This document shows positions 31,419-41,151 of a DNA stretch of 64,000 nucleotides, piece after piece. The position numbers and the translations under genes were made by a program. Position 1 is the first letter of the stretch, and each line of letters begins with the position of its first letter. The notes below the pieces were generated by a model. The model saw only the letters and a program-made list of their open reading frames with translations, searched no databases and had not been told where the DNA came from. The DNA is from Heliobacterium chlorum (GTDB lineage Bacteria > Bacillota > Desulfitobacteriia > Heliobacteriales > Heliobacteriaceae), in assembly GCF_014502795.1 (NCBI RefSeq), contig NZ_JACVHF010000006.1:109884-173883 (forward strand), written 5' to 3'.

Positions 31419-32066
31419 TTATTTGTTTTTGACCGTTTCCCAGTCTTTCAGAAACTGTTCAATCCCCTTGTCGGTTAGCGGATGTTTTACCATCTGCATG
31501 AGCACTTTGTAAGGGATGGTCGCGATCGGCGCTCCGGCACGGGCGGCAGCGGTGACATGGAGGGGATGGCGGACGCTGGCGGCGATGATTTCCGTAGCCA
31601 GGCCGTGAATGTCGAAGATCTCCACCATCTCACGGATGACGTCCAGCCCGTCATGGCCTACGTCGTCGAGCCGTCCCACAAAGGGGCTCACGAAGGTGGC
31701 ACCGGCGTTCGCCGCCAATAAGCCTTGGTTCGCTGAAAAGATGAGTGTTACGTTGGTGCGGATCTTTTCTTGGGACAGGCGAGAGGTGGCTTTTAATCCT
31801 TCGGCGCACATGGGGATCTTGATGACGATGTTCTTATGGATCTGGGCCAGTTCCCGGGCTTCAGCGACCATGCCCTCTGCATCGGTGCTGATCACTTCCG
31901 CCGAGATAGGTCCGTCGACAATCGCCACGATTTCTTCCACCACTTGGCGGAAGTTACGACCTTCCTTGGCAATCAGTGACGGGTTGGTCGTTACGCCGCT
32001 GATGACACCGAGGGCATTCGCTTCCCGGATTTCATCAATGTTGGCGCTGTCCAGAAAAAACCTCAT
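31419..32066 (-). CDS. fsa: Fructose-6-phosphate aldolase / transaldolase-like protein
   Basis: The 215-residue product belongs to the short transaldolase family (TalC/Fsa), which performs transaldolase or fructose-6-phosphate aldolase reactions. It begins [37 protein letters not shown] and the Schiff-base lysine in NIVIKIPM are conserved. Without tests, aldolase and transaldolase activity cannot be separated. It is downstream of fba, as ywjH is in Bacillus, and ends in a strong terminator. Confidence 0.93.
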   Translation of the reverse strand: MRFFLDSANIDEIREANALGVISGVTTNPSLIAKEGRNFRQVVEEIVAIVDGPISAEVISTDAEGMVAEARELAQIHKNIVIKIPMCAEGLKATSRLSQEKIRTNVTLIFSANQGLLAANAGATFVSPFVGRLDDVGHDGLDVIREMVEIFDIHGLATEIIAASVRHPLHVTAAARAGAPIATIPYKVLMQMVKHPLTDKGIEQFLKDWETVKNK

Positions 32067-32144
32067 CGTTCCAACTCACCTCAAAGAAATATTCATCCAT
32101 CCAAACGTTATCTGTACCATCATGACTATTGTGCGACATTTTAC

Positions 32145-32192
32145 GGGCTATGACTCACTTTCGCCCAAATCGCTCAATCCGTCATAGCGCCC
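32145..32192. repeat. Structured intergenic repeat, copy B
   Basis: A 48-base hairpin between fba and fsa. GGGCTATGAC (32145-32154) pairs with GTCATAGCGCCC (32181-32192), with a two-base bulge. The loop holds CGCCCAAATCGCTCA (32162-32176) followed by ATCC. The loop motif is nearly the same as the two motifs in copy A (14795-14809 and 14836-14850), but the stem has another sequence that still pairs. Confidence 0.55.
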
Positions 32193-32214
32193 TGAATTTT
32201 AGGCACAAGAATGC

Positions 32215-33069
32215 TTATACTTTACCGTTAGACCCGAAAATACGAATTTTCTCCCGGATGACCTCGCTCATTTTTGTCTTAGCCGGCCCTAAGAGTTTGC
32301 GCGGGTCAATCTCTTTTGGGTTCTTCGCGATGGCTTCTTTGACGCCTTCGACAAAGGCTTCCCGCAGGTTCGTGTCGATGTTCACCTTGCGGACGCCCAG
32401 CTCGATGGCTTTGCGGATATCTTCTTCCGGTACCCCAGATGAGCCGTGCAGGACGATAGGAGCGTCGACGAGGGATTTGATTTTCTTCAGGCGCTCGAAG
32501 TCCAGTTCCGGACGGCCTTTGTATTGTCCATGGGCCGTTCCGATGGCGATAGCCAACGCATCGACGCCTGTTTCTTCGACAAACCGTTTGGCATCGTTCG
32601 GGTCGGTGAATAGGGCATCGCGCTCATCGACGTGGATGTCGTCTTCGGTCCCACCGATTTTTCCGAGTTCCGCTTCTACCGATACACCGACGGCCCGTGC
32701 TACCGCGAGGACACGGTTGGTGATGGCGATGTTTTCTTCCAGAGCATATTTAGAACCGTCGATCATGACTGAGGAAAAGCCGCTGCGAATGCATTGCATG
32801 CACTGGTCAAAGCTGGTGCCATGGTCTAAGTGCAAGGCGACCGGGACGAAGGTTTTTTCGGCGGCAATTTTCGTTAAAGCGACGATGTACTCGATACCGG
32901 CATACTTAATAGCCCCTTGCGAGGCCTGAATGATGACGGGGGCTCGCTCCGCTTCCGCGGCGTCGATGATCGCTTGGACAATCTCCATGTTGTTGCAGTT
33001 GAATGCGCCGACGGCGTATTTGCCCTCTTCGGCTTTTGCCAACAGGGGGGCCATTGGAACCAAAGGCAT
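32215..33069 (-). CDS. fba: Class II fructose-1,6-bisphosphate aldolase
   Basis: Zinc-dependent aldolase of glycolysis and gluconeogenesis. The 284-residue product begins MPLVPMAPLLAKAEEGKYAV and shows the zinc-ligand motif VALHLDHGTSFDQCM, SVMIDGSKYALEENI, and AIGTAHGQYKG, with the C-terminal LHGSSGVPEEDIRKAI and NIDTNLREAF phosphate-binding loops. ATG at 33067-33069 is chosen for AGGAGGAG upstream; an earlier ATG in frame lacks a site. It follows spo0F and a zinc-ribbon gene, the Bacillus spo0F-fbaA order with one extra gene. Confidence 0.97.
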   Translation of the reverse strand: MPLVPMAPLLAKAEEGKYAVGAFNCNNMEIVQAIIDAAEAERAPVIIQASQGAIKYAGIEYIVALTKIAAEKTFVPVALHLDHGTSFDQCMQCIRSGFSSVMIDGSKYALEENIAITNRVLAVARAVGVSVEAELGKIGGTEDDIHVDERDALFTDPNDAKRFVEETGVDALAIAIGTAHGQYKGRPELDFERLKKIKSLVDAPIVLHGSSGVPEEDIRKAIELGVRKVNIDTNLREAFVEGVKEAIAKNPKEIDPRKLLGPAKTKMSEVIREKIRIFGSNGKV

Positions 33070-33220
33070 GTGAAACATCTCCTCCTTGATATGTGTCCAT
33101 CTGTAAAGGTTCGCCATGGCGGCGATATTCCCTTCCGGTTATTATGTCCCACTTTGATAGACAAACAGGAAAAGACCGCGGAACCGGTTTTTCCGAACGC
33201 CGCGGCGGATGATTACCCGA

Positions 33221-33889
33221 TTATGTGGTTTTTTTCGTACGACGCCGACGGTTGCGTCGGCTCTCGGGAGCAATAGGGGAATAGCCTTGGATTTGCAGTT
33301 CTGCACACCGCGATAGGGATTGCAGGTCATTGTCTGACTCGGCATAACATACATAGGTACTGTCGCAGAGTTCACAGCGAAGTTCCACCCGATCGGGATA
33401 TACTTCTACATTAATTTGAAAACTGCCGCACTCACAGGAAAGAGAGCCTTCTTCAGCCAGTTTGTGCAAGCGTTCCAAAATCGCGTACATAACTTCAGGG
33501 TTTTCAAAGTAATCGGCTAAGCCTAAGTTTTCGGCCATTTCGTAGAGGGACTTGTCTTGACTGAGTATGGCCGTCTTCACTTTTTCGCGAGGTCCGATAA
33601 ACCCTACTTCGACCATCGTTTCCGTGCATCGCAGTTCCGTCAGTTGTTGCGACCAAAGGCGCTCTCGGGTGAACCATTGCAGGTGTTGGGTTTCGCACAT
33701 GATACAGTGAGTCTGAATCCAGAAGCGTTTCCGGTCCTTACTGCCCACCGTCATTAACGCCGCTCCGCAGGAACATTGGATCTTTTTCACTTTTCGTCCC
33801 GCAAAGGAAAAGAGAGACAAGGCATGAAAATCCATGCGACCACAGGCGGGACAACGGAGAGCGATGACCGTCATGGTGGACAAGATCAT
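33221..33889 (-). CDS. Cysteine-rich zinc-ribbon-like protein of unknown function
   Basis: A 222-residue protein with five close cysteine pairs: CPACG near the start, CSCG, CIMC, then CECG and CELC near the end. They would form two zinc ribbons on either side of a helical middle part (QDKSLYEMAENLGLADYFEN). The C-terminus is a basic run rich in Arg. No family is recognised. It sits between spo0F and fba; a nucleic-acid or protein-binding role is conceivable. ATG at 33887-33889 has AAGGGGG upstream. Confidence 0.65.
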   Translation of the reverse strand: MILSTMTVIALRCPACGRMDFHALSLFSFAGRKVKKIQCSCGAALMTVGSKDRKRFWIQTHCIMCETQHLQWFTRERLWSQQLTELRCTETMVEVGFIGPREKVKTAILSQDKSLYEMAENLGLADYFENPEVMYAILERLHKLAEEGSLSCECGSFQINVEVYPDRVELRCELCDSTYVCYAESDNDLQSLSRCAELQIQGYSPIAPESRRNRRRRTKKTT

Positions 33890-33958
33890 GTGGAAGAACC
33901 CCCTTTCTACCCCCAATATTCCACACCGGAAAGCAAAATCCTTTTTTGCGCACCCAGT

Positions 33959-34336
33959 TTACACAGGGGATCTTAGCCACAGATTGACTTTTTGGGCTAG
34001 GTCCATCACGTCAAAAGGTTTGATCACGTACTGTTCGGCGCCAAGTCGTTGGGCCTCCTCGTACAGCTTTACTTCTTCATAAGCGGTCATCATCCAGACA
34101 GGCGTCTTATCTCCACGTCTTCGCATTTCCGTAAGTACTTCCAATCCCGACATGCCGGGCATTTTCATATCCAGAAGAACAAGCCCATAGCTTTCTTGGC
34201 CGAGACGTTCCAGTGCTTGTTGCCCGTCACAAGCCAATTCGGCCGTTACACCGACGATGAGCAATGCTTCTCGCAGTAATTGACGAACGCCTTTTTGATC
34301 ATCGACAACCAGAGCACGATTACACACTGATGTCAT
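33959..34336 (-). CDS. spo0F: Spo0F-like single-domain response regulator
   Basis: Receiver-only protein of 125 residues. The acidic pocket is VVDDQKG, the phosphorylation site Asp56 lies in GLVLLDMKMPGMSG, the conserved Thr is in VWMMTAYEE and the Lys in YVIKPFDVMDLA. In Bacillus, Spo0F passes phosphate from sporulation kinases to Spo0B and Spo0A. The location upstream of fba is the conserved spo0F position, which supports the name. Whether a full phosphorelay exists cannot be told here, as no spo0B is in the window. Confidence 0.82.
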   Translation of the reverse strand: MTSVCNRALVVDDQKGVRQLLREALLIVGVTAELACDGQQALERLGQESYGLVLLDMKMPGMSGLEVLTEMRRRGDKTPVWMMTAYEEVKLYEEAQRLGAEQYVIKPFDVMDLAQKVNLWLRSPV

Positions 34337-34405
34337 TCCTTCCTTGTTCTCCTATCGGATTAATCTTTTTTAACGATTCAAAAATGTTTTATATTGATTC
34401 GTAGC

Positions 34406-34453
34406 AAAAAAAGAAAATCCTGCCTCATTTTTAGATGAGACAGGATTTTTTTG
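34406..34453 (-). terminator. Terminator between the Yip1-type gene and spo0F
   Basis: AATCCTGCCTCAT (34416-34428) pairs with ATGAGACAGGATT (34435-34447) with one mismatch, flanked by an A-run and a T-run. It ends the Yip1-type gene on the minus strand and could work both ways. Confidence 0.85.
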
Positions 34454-34500
34454 CTAATTCTTAACATTCTTGCTTCCGCTGTGACGTTTTAGAAGTTCCT

Positions 34501-35376
34501 CTACATTATCGGAAAGCGGTTCGCAAAGGGCATGAAAGATATCATCACTGCTGCCATCAAGGCGAACAACAGGATGAGGACGATAAGGGGGAAAAAGATA
34601 ACCAGCAAAGACCTTCCTGTTGAGAGATAGAGACTCTCACGGATAGCCAACACTTGCAGCACGAAACCCCATAGCGTTACAGCGAGCAGTCCAAGGGATT
34701 GGATGACTTTCCCTCCCGGCAGGTATTGACCAGCCAGATTTACGGGGGCGAGCAGAATCGAGGGCCAATAGGCCAATCCTAAGGCCGTCAATAGACCTTT
34801 AGCATTTCCCCGCCCGCCTAGAAGTTCCCCGACAAGGTTAAAGAAGCCCGCCATGACAAACCACATGATGATGCCGAGCGAGACGGCAAAGATGCTCATG
34901 CCTGCCACGACATTACCGAATACGTCGCCGGTCACGCCGGGCGGGTGAAAGGGGGCGGTACGATCGGCCAGACTCGTGTTGACGATCAAGTTGATGAGGG
35001 ATGTTCCGAGGACGATGGAAAGGGCCAGCCCAAGGGGCTTTTTTTCTGCGGCAGCGGAAAAGGCCTGCCTTGGGTGGACGAGCACTTGGTAGAGGTAGTC
35101 TGTGACAGACCAATCGCGCCCGAATCTTTCCTTATCAGGGTGATTGGCTCCCCCGCTCGGCCTATATTCACCTGTTTGAGGGTTCCATCCGGCCTCTGGG
35201 CCTTCTCCACTCGACACAGGCGCTGCATAGCCTTCGTTCTCAGAAACAGGATCCATCTGAGGCCCGACCGTCCGTTTCGGTTCAGCAGGCTCAGTAGCTA
35301 CCGGTTGTTCTGGCACTTGAAGATCAGGCGATTGGCCCATCGTCCGTTCAGTTCCGGAGAGTTTCTCTTCGCTCAT
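34501..35376 (-). CDS. Yip1-domain membrane protein
   Basis: Protein of 291 residues. The first 90 are polar, Pro/Glu-rich and probably unstructured (cytoplasmic). Residues from about 95 (YLYQVLVHPRQAFSAAAEKK) begin a Yip1-like domain with five membrane helices. The function of bacterial Yip1 proteins is unknown. It lies downstream of sppA with a 53-base gap and may be cotranscribed with it; a terminator follows. Confidence 0.7.
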   Translation of the reverse strand: MSEEKLSGTERTMGQSPDLQVPEQPVATEPAEPKRTVGPQMDPVSENEGYAAPVSSGEGPEAGWNPQTGEYRPSGGANHPDKERFGRDWSVTDYLYQVLVHPRQAFSAAAEKKPLGLALSIVLGTSLINLIVNTSLADRTAPFHPPGVTGDVFGNVVAGMSIFAVSLGIIMWFVMAGFFNLVGELLGGRGNAKGLLTALGLAYWPSILLAPVNLAGQYLPGGKVIQSLGLLAVTLWGFVLQVLAIRESLYLSTGRSLLVIFFPLIVLILLFALMAAVMISFMPFANRFPIM

Positions 35377-35429
35377 GAAAGCCCTCCTTTTCAGGTATCC
35401 GGCACTTCAGGTACGCAGGGGCATTTTCT

Positions 35430-36392
35430 TTAGGGCAACGGCTGTTTCCCTTTGAGAAGTTCCATTAAGCGAAGCACGTCTTCTGCCGATAGTCCCGATC
35501 GTGTACCGCTTTGGGATGCTCCCTTCCAACGACTTTCCATGCCCAGGATTTCGTCTAAGGGGCTCCGTCGTCCGTACTCGACGATCTCCGGTTTTTCTTG
35601 CATGCCGGCCATGGTGGCGGCGAGTTGAACGGCATCATAGAAGTTGCCCAGCTCGTCGACGAGACCTAGATCTTTCGCCTGCCGCCCTGTATAGACCCGG
35701 CCGTCTGCCAAGGTTCGAACGGTTTCCTTCGGCAGCTTCCGCCCTTCTGCTACGACATCGACGAACTGATCGTAAATATCGTTGACCATCGTCTGCAAGA
35801 TTTGCCGCTCTTCCGGTGTCATTTCTCGCGATGATGAGGCGATGTCTTTATGGGGTCCGCTTTTGATCACTTCCGGACGATAGCCGATTTTATCGTACAA
35901 TTCCTTCAAGTTAGCTAGATCCATGATGACTCCGATCGAGCCGGTCGTTGTCGCTGGGTTGGCTACGATCTTATCAGACTTCGCTGCGATCCAGTAGCCT
36001 CCCGATGCAGCCACATCGCCCATGGAGGTGACGACGACTTTACCCGATTCCCGTACGCGCTGAATCTCTTGTCCGATTTCCTGGGATGCCGCCGATGTGC
36101 CACCGGGGGAGTTGATGCGCAGGACCACTGCTTTCAGCTCTTTGTCCTCCTGGATCTCCCGCAACGTCTCCAATAAATCAGCGCTCCCGCCTGTACCTCC
36201 CAGCAGTCCACCAGAGCTTCCCGAATCCATGATCGTCCCTTCCAGTCGAACGACAGCCACCCGATTGGCTCCCGCTCCTGTCTTCAAGCCGCCCTCTGGA
36301 CGGTGCGAACCGACACGAATGACGACAACCAACAGGGAAAGGATCACGAGGCCGACGATGGTGCCGATGACCCAATTCTTTGCTTTCGCCAA
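35430..36392 (-). CDS. sppA: Signal peptide peptidase SppA
   Basis: Membrane-anchored serine protease that degrades leftover signal peptides. The 320-residue product has one N-terminal membrane helix (about 8-28) and the S49 peptidase fold. The nucleophile Ser is in MGDVAASGGYWIAAKSD and the general-base Lys in PEVIKSGPHKD. LRINSPGGTSAASQE forms the oxyanion region. It is the short bacterial form. The start is TTG at 36390-36392 behind GAAGGAGGAC. Confidence 0.93.
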   Translation of the reverse strand: MAKAKNWVIGTIVGLVILSLLVVVIRVGSHRPEGGLKTGAGANRVAVVRLEGTIMDSGSSGGLLGGTGGSADLLETLREIQEDKELKAVVLRINSPGGTSAASQEIGQEIQRVRESGKVVVTSMGDVAASGGYWIAAKSDKIVANPATTTGSIGVIMDLANLKELYDKIGYRPEVIKSGPHKDIASSSREMTPEERQILQTMVNDIYDQFVDVVAEGRKLPKETVRTLADGRVYTGRQAKDLGLVDELGNFYDAVQLAATMAGMQEKPEIVEYGRRSPLDEILGMESRWKGASQSGTRSGLSAEDVLRLMELLKGKQPLP

Positions 36393-36504
36393 CTTTAGTC
36401 CTCCTTCGTATACCAGGAGTTTTCCAGTTAGGGATTATCCCGCCGTACGACGGGGTTGTAGACTCGCATGCGAAACGCTCACCATTGACGCTTTACTGTG
36501 CAAC

Positions 36505-37737
36505 CTAGTTGGCTAAGGATACCTCGCGATTGAGCCGTTCCTGCTCCTCGGCGCTGATATAGACCCTCGGTACGTTCAAGGCCACCACCGTACGCCGAGC
36601 CGGCACTTCGGCGATGTGTCCAGGCTGAACATCCGGTATCGCCGTCACATCGACCATGGTAAACTGCATGGCCACTTTGCCGAGGACCGGCGCTTTTGCT
36701 TTTCCGATGCGGACAAACCGCGATGAAGGTCCGACACCGAAGTACGCTGCCGCCGTTTTGATGAGCACCTTCGTCAAGTCCCATAAGCCCGTAGGCACAC
36801 TGACTGGCTCCAGTTGAAAGCCGTCTACATATCCCACGGGAAGAACAGCTACTTTCGTCGGCCGGCGAGTGACGAAGGCACGACCGTAGCCGATGCCATG
36901 GTCCGCCGGCAAGTGGGCCACATGAGCGATCCGCGCTTTCAGTCCCCATACTTCCCGCAAGTCGAGCCGCTCCCCGGCGGAGAGGGGAGGTTGACCGTAG
37001 AGGACCGTGCCGAGACGGACGGCATCGAAACGGTACTGCGGAAAAGCGAGGGCAGCCGCCGAATTGGCGGCATGTTTGATGGGAATCGGAAATCCGATCA
37101 CCGATTCCATGGCCGCCACAGCCGCCTGGAATCTCGCCACTTGGTCATGAACAAACCGCCGATCGCCTGTGGCCGCCGTAGCCAGGTGCGTAAAGGCGCC
37201 TTCAAGCTGCAATTCCGGCCGGCTGGCGATCGCTGCCGCCAGCTCGGGGGCAGCGGCGGCAAATACACCGGTGCGGCCAAGTCCCGTTTCTATCTTCACG
37301 TGGATGGGATAGCCGCTCTTTCCGGAGCGTCCCGCTTCATCAGCAATGCGTTGGGCCATCTCGACGGTGGCTACCGCAGGCGTCAGTTTGTGGTAAATCA
37401 AGGCAGCGATTTCTTCCGGAAAGGCCGGTCCCATGACCAGGATAGGCGCCTTGATGCCGTTCTGCCGGAGTTGAATTCCCTCCGATACATGGGTCACAGC
37501 TAGCCGGTCGATACCGTTTTCCATCAGACAGCGGGCTGACTCAACAGCGCCGCAGCCATAGGCATTCGCTTTGACCACCCCATAGATGATCAACTCATGA
37601 CCGAGAGTCTTACGGATAGCACGGGCGTTATGGGCGAGCGCATCCAAATCCACCTGAACCCAACAGCCTAAGCCACCGGTAGCTTCATCCAATCGACTTC
37701 GAGGTGTAAGAATTTCCGGTAGATGTAGTTGGTCCAT
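36505..37737 (-). CDS. alr: Alanine racemase
   Basis: PLP enzyme making D-alanine for peptidoglycan. The 410-residue product carries the PLP-lysine motif YGVVKANAYGCG (Lys56), and the catalytic Tyr is expected in HGIGYGRAF. VKIETGLGRTGVF and the C-terminal ARIGKAKAP-like region are normal. ATG at 37735-37737 follows GGAGGG. It lies just downstream of a FemAB-type ligase gene, giving two adjacent cell-wall genes. Confidence 0.96.
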   Translation of the reverse strand: MDQLHLPEILTPRSRLDEATGGLGCWVQVDLDALAHNARAIRKTLGHELIIYGVVKANAYGCGAVESARCLMENGIDRLAVTHVSEGIQLRQNGIKAPILVMGPAFPEEIAALIYHKLTPAVATVEMAQRIADEAGRSGKSGYPIHVKIETGLGRTGVFAAAAPELAAAIASRPELQLEGAFTHLATAATGDRRFVHDQVARFQAAVAAMESVIGFPIPIKHAANSAAALAFPQYRFDAVRLGTVLYGQPPLSAGERLDLREVWGLKARIAHVAHLPADHGIGYGRAFVTRRPTKVAVLPVGYVDGFQLEPVSVPTGLWDLTKVLIKTAAAYFGVGPSSRFVRIGKAKAPVLGKVAMQFTMVDVTAIPDVQPGHIAEVPARRTVVALNVPRVYISAEEQERLNREVSLAN

Positions 37738-37761
37738 CGGTCCTCAACCCTCCTCGTTCCA

Positions 37762-38832
37762 TCAGGACCGCTTGCGCGATGCCAGGAGTTTGCGGACCGT
37801 GTTTTGATACAGTGGTTCTGCCACGTTCCAGAAATTATAGAAAAAGGGTTGGTACACTCGATCATATTCGCCGATGAAGTGCACATAGTCCCCGTTAAAA
37901 CCGCGTTTGAAGCGAACCAGCCCGTAGAGCGGGTGATCTTCCCCGACATCCCCCGGTACACCCCGGAAGTCATAGAGGGTACAGCCGTTGGCTTTCGCCC
38001 AACAGATCATTTTCCACTGGATCAGGTAGTTGGGCATGACGTTACGATGGCGGTTCGATGAGGCACCATAGAGATACCAGGCCTTGTTCCCGAGGATGAG
38101 GGCCAAGGTGCCGGCGATGACTTCCCCTTCGTAGCGGGCGACAAAAAGTTTGGCCAAGCCGGCTGGCACGAGGTAGTCGTACATGTCCTCAAAATAGGAG
38201 TAAGCCCGGACGAGAAAATTATCCCGTTCCGTCGTCTCCTTGAGGACGTCGTAAAAGACGGGTAGATCGGCTTTGGTGCAGTTTTCATCGATAACGACGC
38301 CTTTTCGCTCCGCCAGCCGTATGTTGTAGCGGGTCTTTTGGTGAAATCGGCCGAAGACCTTGTCCAAGTCATCGGATATGTCCAGGCGAAACACATGGCG
38401 GGGCTGCACCCCTTCGAAACCTTCCCCTTTATCGACCAGTCGAAAGCCCCGTGTCGCTAAATAGTCGGTCCAAAGGGGAGAGGGTGCATGGATATCGGGG
38501 TCAATTTTTAGAAAAACAGCATTCTCCCGTCGTGCTAAGTCTTCGACAGCCTGGAGGAGACGATCAGCGATCTCTGGCTGGGCCGGATCAAACACGGGCC
38601 CCCGAGGCGCATAGAAGATATGTTTTCCGACGCCCGGGATGCGGCGCTTGAGGATAGAGATAGCCGCTACCGGCGTCCCCTTGTCCTCGATCATGAGGCG
38701 ATGGGGCTGCCATCCCGTTTTCGCTTTGAGGTCTCCCCATTCCCACGATTGCAGGACATGTCCCTTAGGATGCTCCGCTAAGAAGCGATTGAACCGCTCC
38801 TTATCATTTATCGTTAATTCCCGTGTTTCCAC
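37762..38832 (-). CDS. FemAB-family peptidoglycan bridge aminoacyltransferase
   Basis: The 356-residue product belongs to the FemX/FemA/MurM group, which use aminoacyl-tRNA to add amino acids to the stem peptide of lipid II. Two GNAT-like halves are seen; hallmark segments are HVLQSWEWGDLKAKTGWQPH, FYAPRGPVFD, FHQKTRYNIRLAERKGV and VPGDVGEDHPLYGLVRFKRG. Not every family member makes a bridge; direct cross-linked species use them for other lipid II changes. GTG at 38830-38832 is the start, with GGGGGAGG upstream. It is followed by alr after 24 bases. Confidence 0.88.
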   Translation of the reverse strand: METRELTINDKERFNRFLAEHPKGHVLQSWEWGDLKAKTGWQPHRLMIEDKGTPVAAISILKRRIPGVGKHIFYAPRGPVFDPAQPEIADRLLQAVEDLARRENAVFLKIDPDIHAPSPLWTDYLATRGFRLVDKGEGFEGVQPRHVFRLDISDDLDKVFGRFHQKTRYNIRLAERKGVVIDENCTKADLPVFYDVLKETTERDNFLVRAYSYFEDMYDYLVPAGLAKLFVARYEGEVIAGTLALILGNKAWYLYGASSNRHRNVMPNYLIQWKMICWAKANGCTLYDFRGVPGDVGEDHPLYGLVRFKRGFNGDYVHFIGEYDRVYQPFFYNFWNVAEPLYQNTVRKLLASRKRS

Positions 38833-38886
38833 GGTCGGCCTCCCCCTTTCAGTTTCCCCATAAATAAAGCATAACCGCCGATAAAC

Positions 38887-38919
38887 CAAGAAAGACCTCT
38901 CCTTTTTCGGGAAAGGTCT
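38887..38919 (-). terminator. Terminator of pyrG
   Basis: On the minus strand AGACCTTTCC pairs with GGAGAGGTCT around a six-base loop, followed by TTCTT. It lies between pyrG and the FemAB gene. Confidence 0.75.
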
Positions 38920-38932
38920 ATTCTGTCTGATG

Positions 38933-40612
<1,680 letters not shown>

Positions 40613-40691
40613 CTAATACTTTTTCTATTCTACCCAAACTCCGGGTGAGGATCAAGGAAAACGGAAAGCACCCGGGCCGCATGATGAACGT

Positions 40692-40717
40692 GAAAAAGCG
40701 AGCCTATTCGGCTCGCT
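40692..40717 (-). terminator. Terminator of rpoE, overlapping its stop codon
   Basis: On the minus strand AGCGAGCC (40710-40717) pairs perfectly with GGCTCGCT (40697-40704), five-base loop, followed by TTTTTC. The last codons and the TAG of rpoE are part of the hairpin. Confidence 0.85.
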
Positions 40718-41099
40718 CCCAGTCGTCGTCACGACCGCGACCATAATCGTGGTCCCGATCATCATAATCGTCGTCGTCTCCGCCTTCGCCATCTTCGTAT
40801 TCAACGGTTTTGTTCAATAGTGAGATGGTGGGGATGCGGCGGGTCGATTTCGCTGGCGCCCAGTTGCGAAGGCCCCACATGCCGTTGCCAAAATGGATGA
40901 AACGCATGTCGAGGTTCATCTGGGTGTACACAGCGGCGATGGCTTTGGCGTCTTCCGGATCTTCGTATCCCATCCGGCTGAGGACTTGCACAATCAGATC
41001 TTTGTAAAAGGTGTTTTCACCTTTTTCCCGCAGAAGCTGATGAAGGACTTCAATTTCCGAGGCTTTTCGCCCTGTTGTCGGGGTGGTTGTCGGCGACAC
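40704..41099 (-). CDS. rpoE: RNA polymerase delta subunit
   Basis: Firmicutes-specific RNA polymerase subunit that speeds recycling and changes promoter selectivity. The 131-residue product has the N-terminal HARE-HTH domain (about residues 10-90, with GWFIHFGNGMWGLRNW-like end: RFIHFGNGMWGLRNW) and an acidic, unstructured tail dense in Asp, as is typical. GTG at 41097-41099 is chosen because AAGGAG lies eight bases upstream; another in-frame GTG overlaps the ribosome site. It lies between argS and pyrG, the usual neighbourhood. Confidence 0.92.
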   Translation of the reverse strand: MSPTTTPTTGRKASEIEVLHQLLREKGENTFYKDLIVQVLSRMGYEDPEDAKAIAAVYTQMNLDMRFIHFGNGMWGLRNWAPAKSTRRIPTISLLNKTVEYEDGEGGDDDDYDDRDHDYGRGRDDDWERAE

Positions 41100-41151
41100 T
41101 ACATACACTCCTTGTGTTCACGGCTACCACATATTTCAAAACGAGATTATA

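Noticed and set aside
36421..36506. Third copy of the structured repeat between alr and sppA
   Set aside because: Only part of the loop motif (AAACGCTCACC) and a five-base stem agree; too weak to list as a feature.
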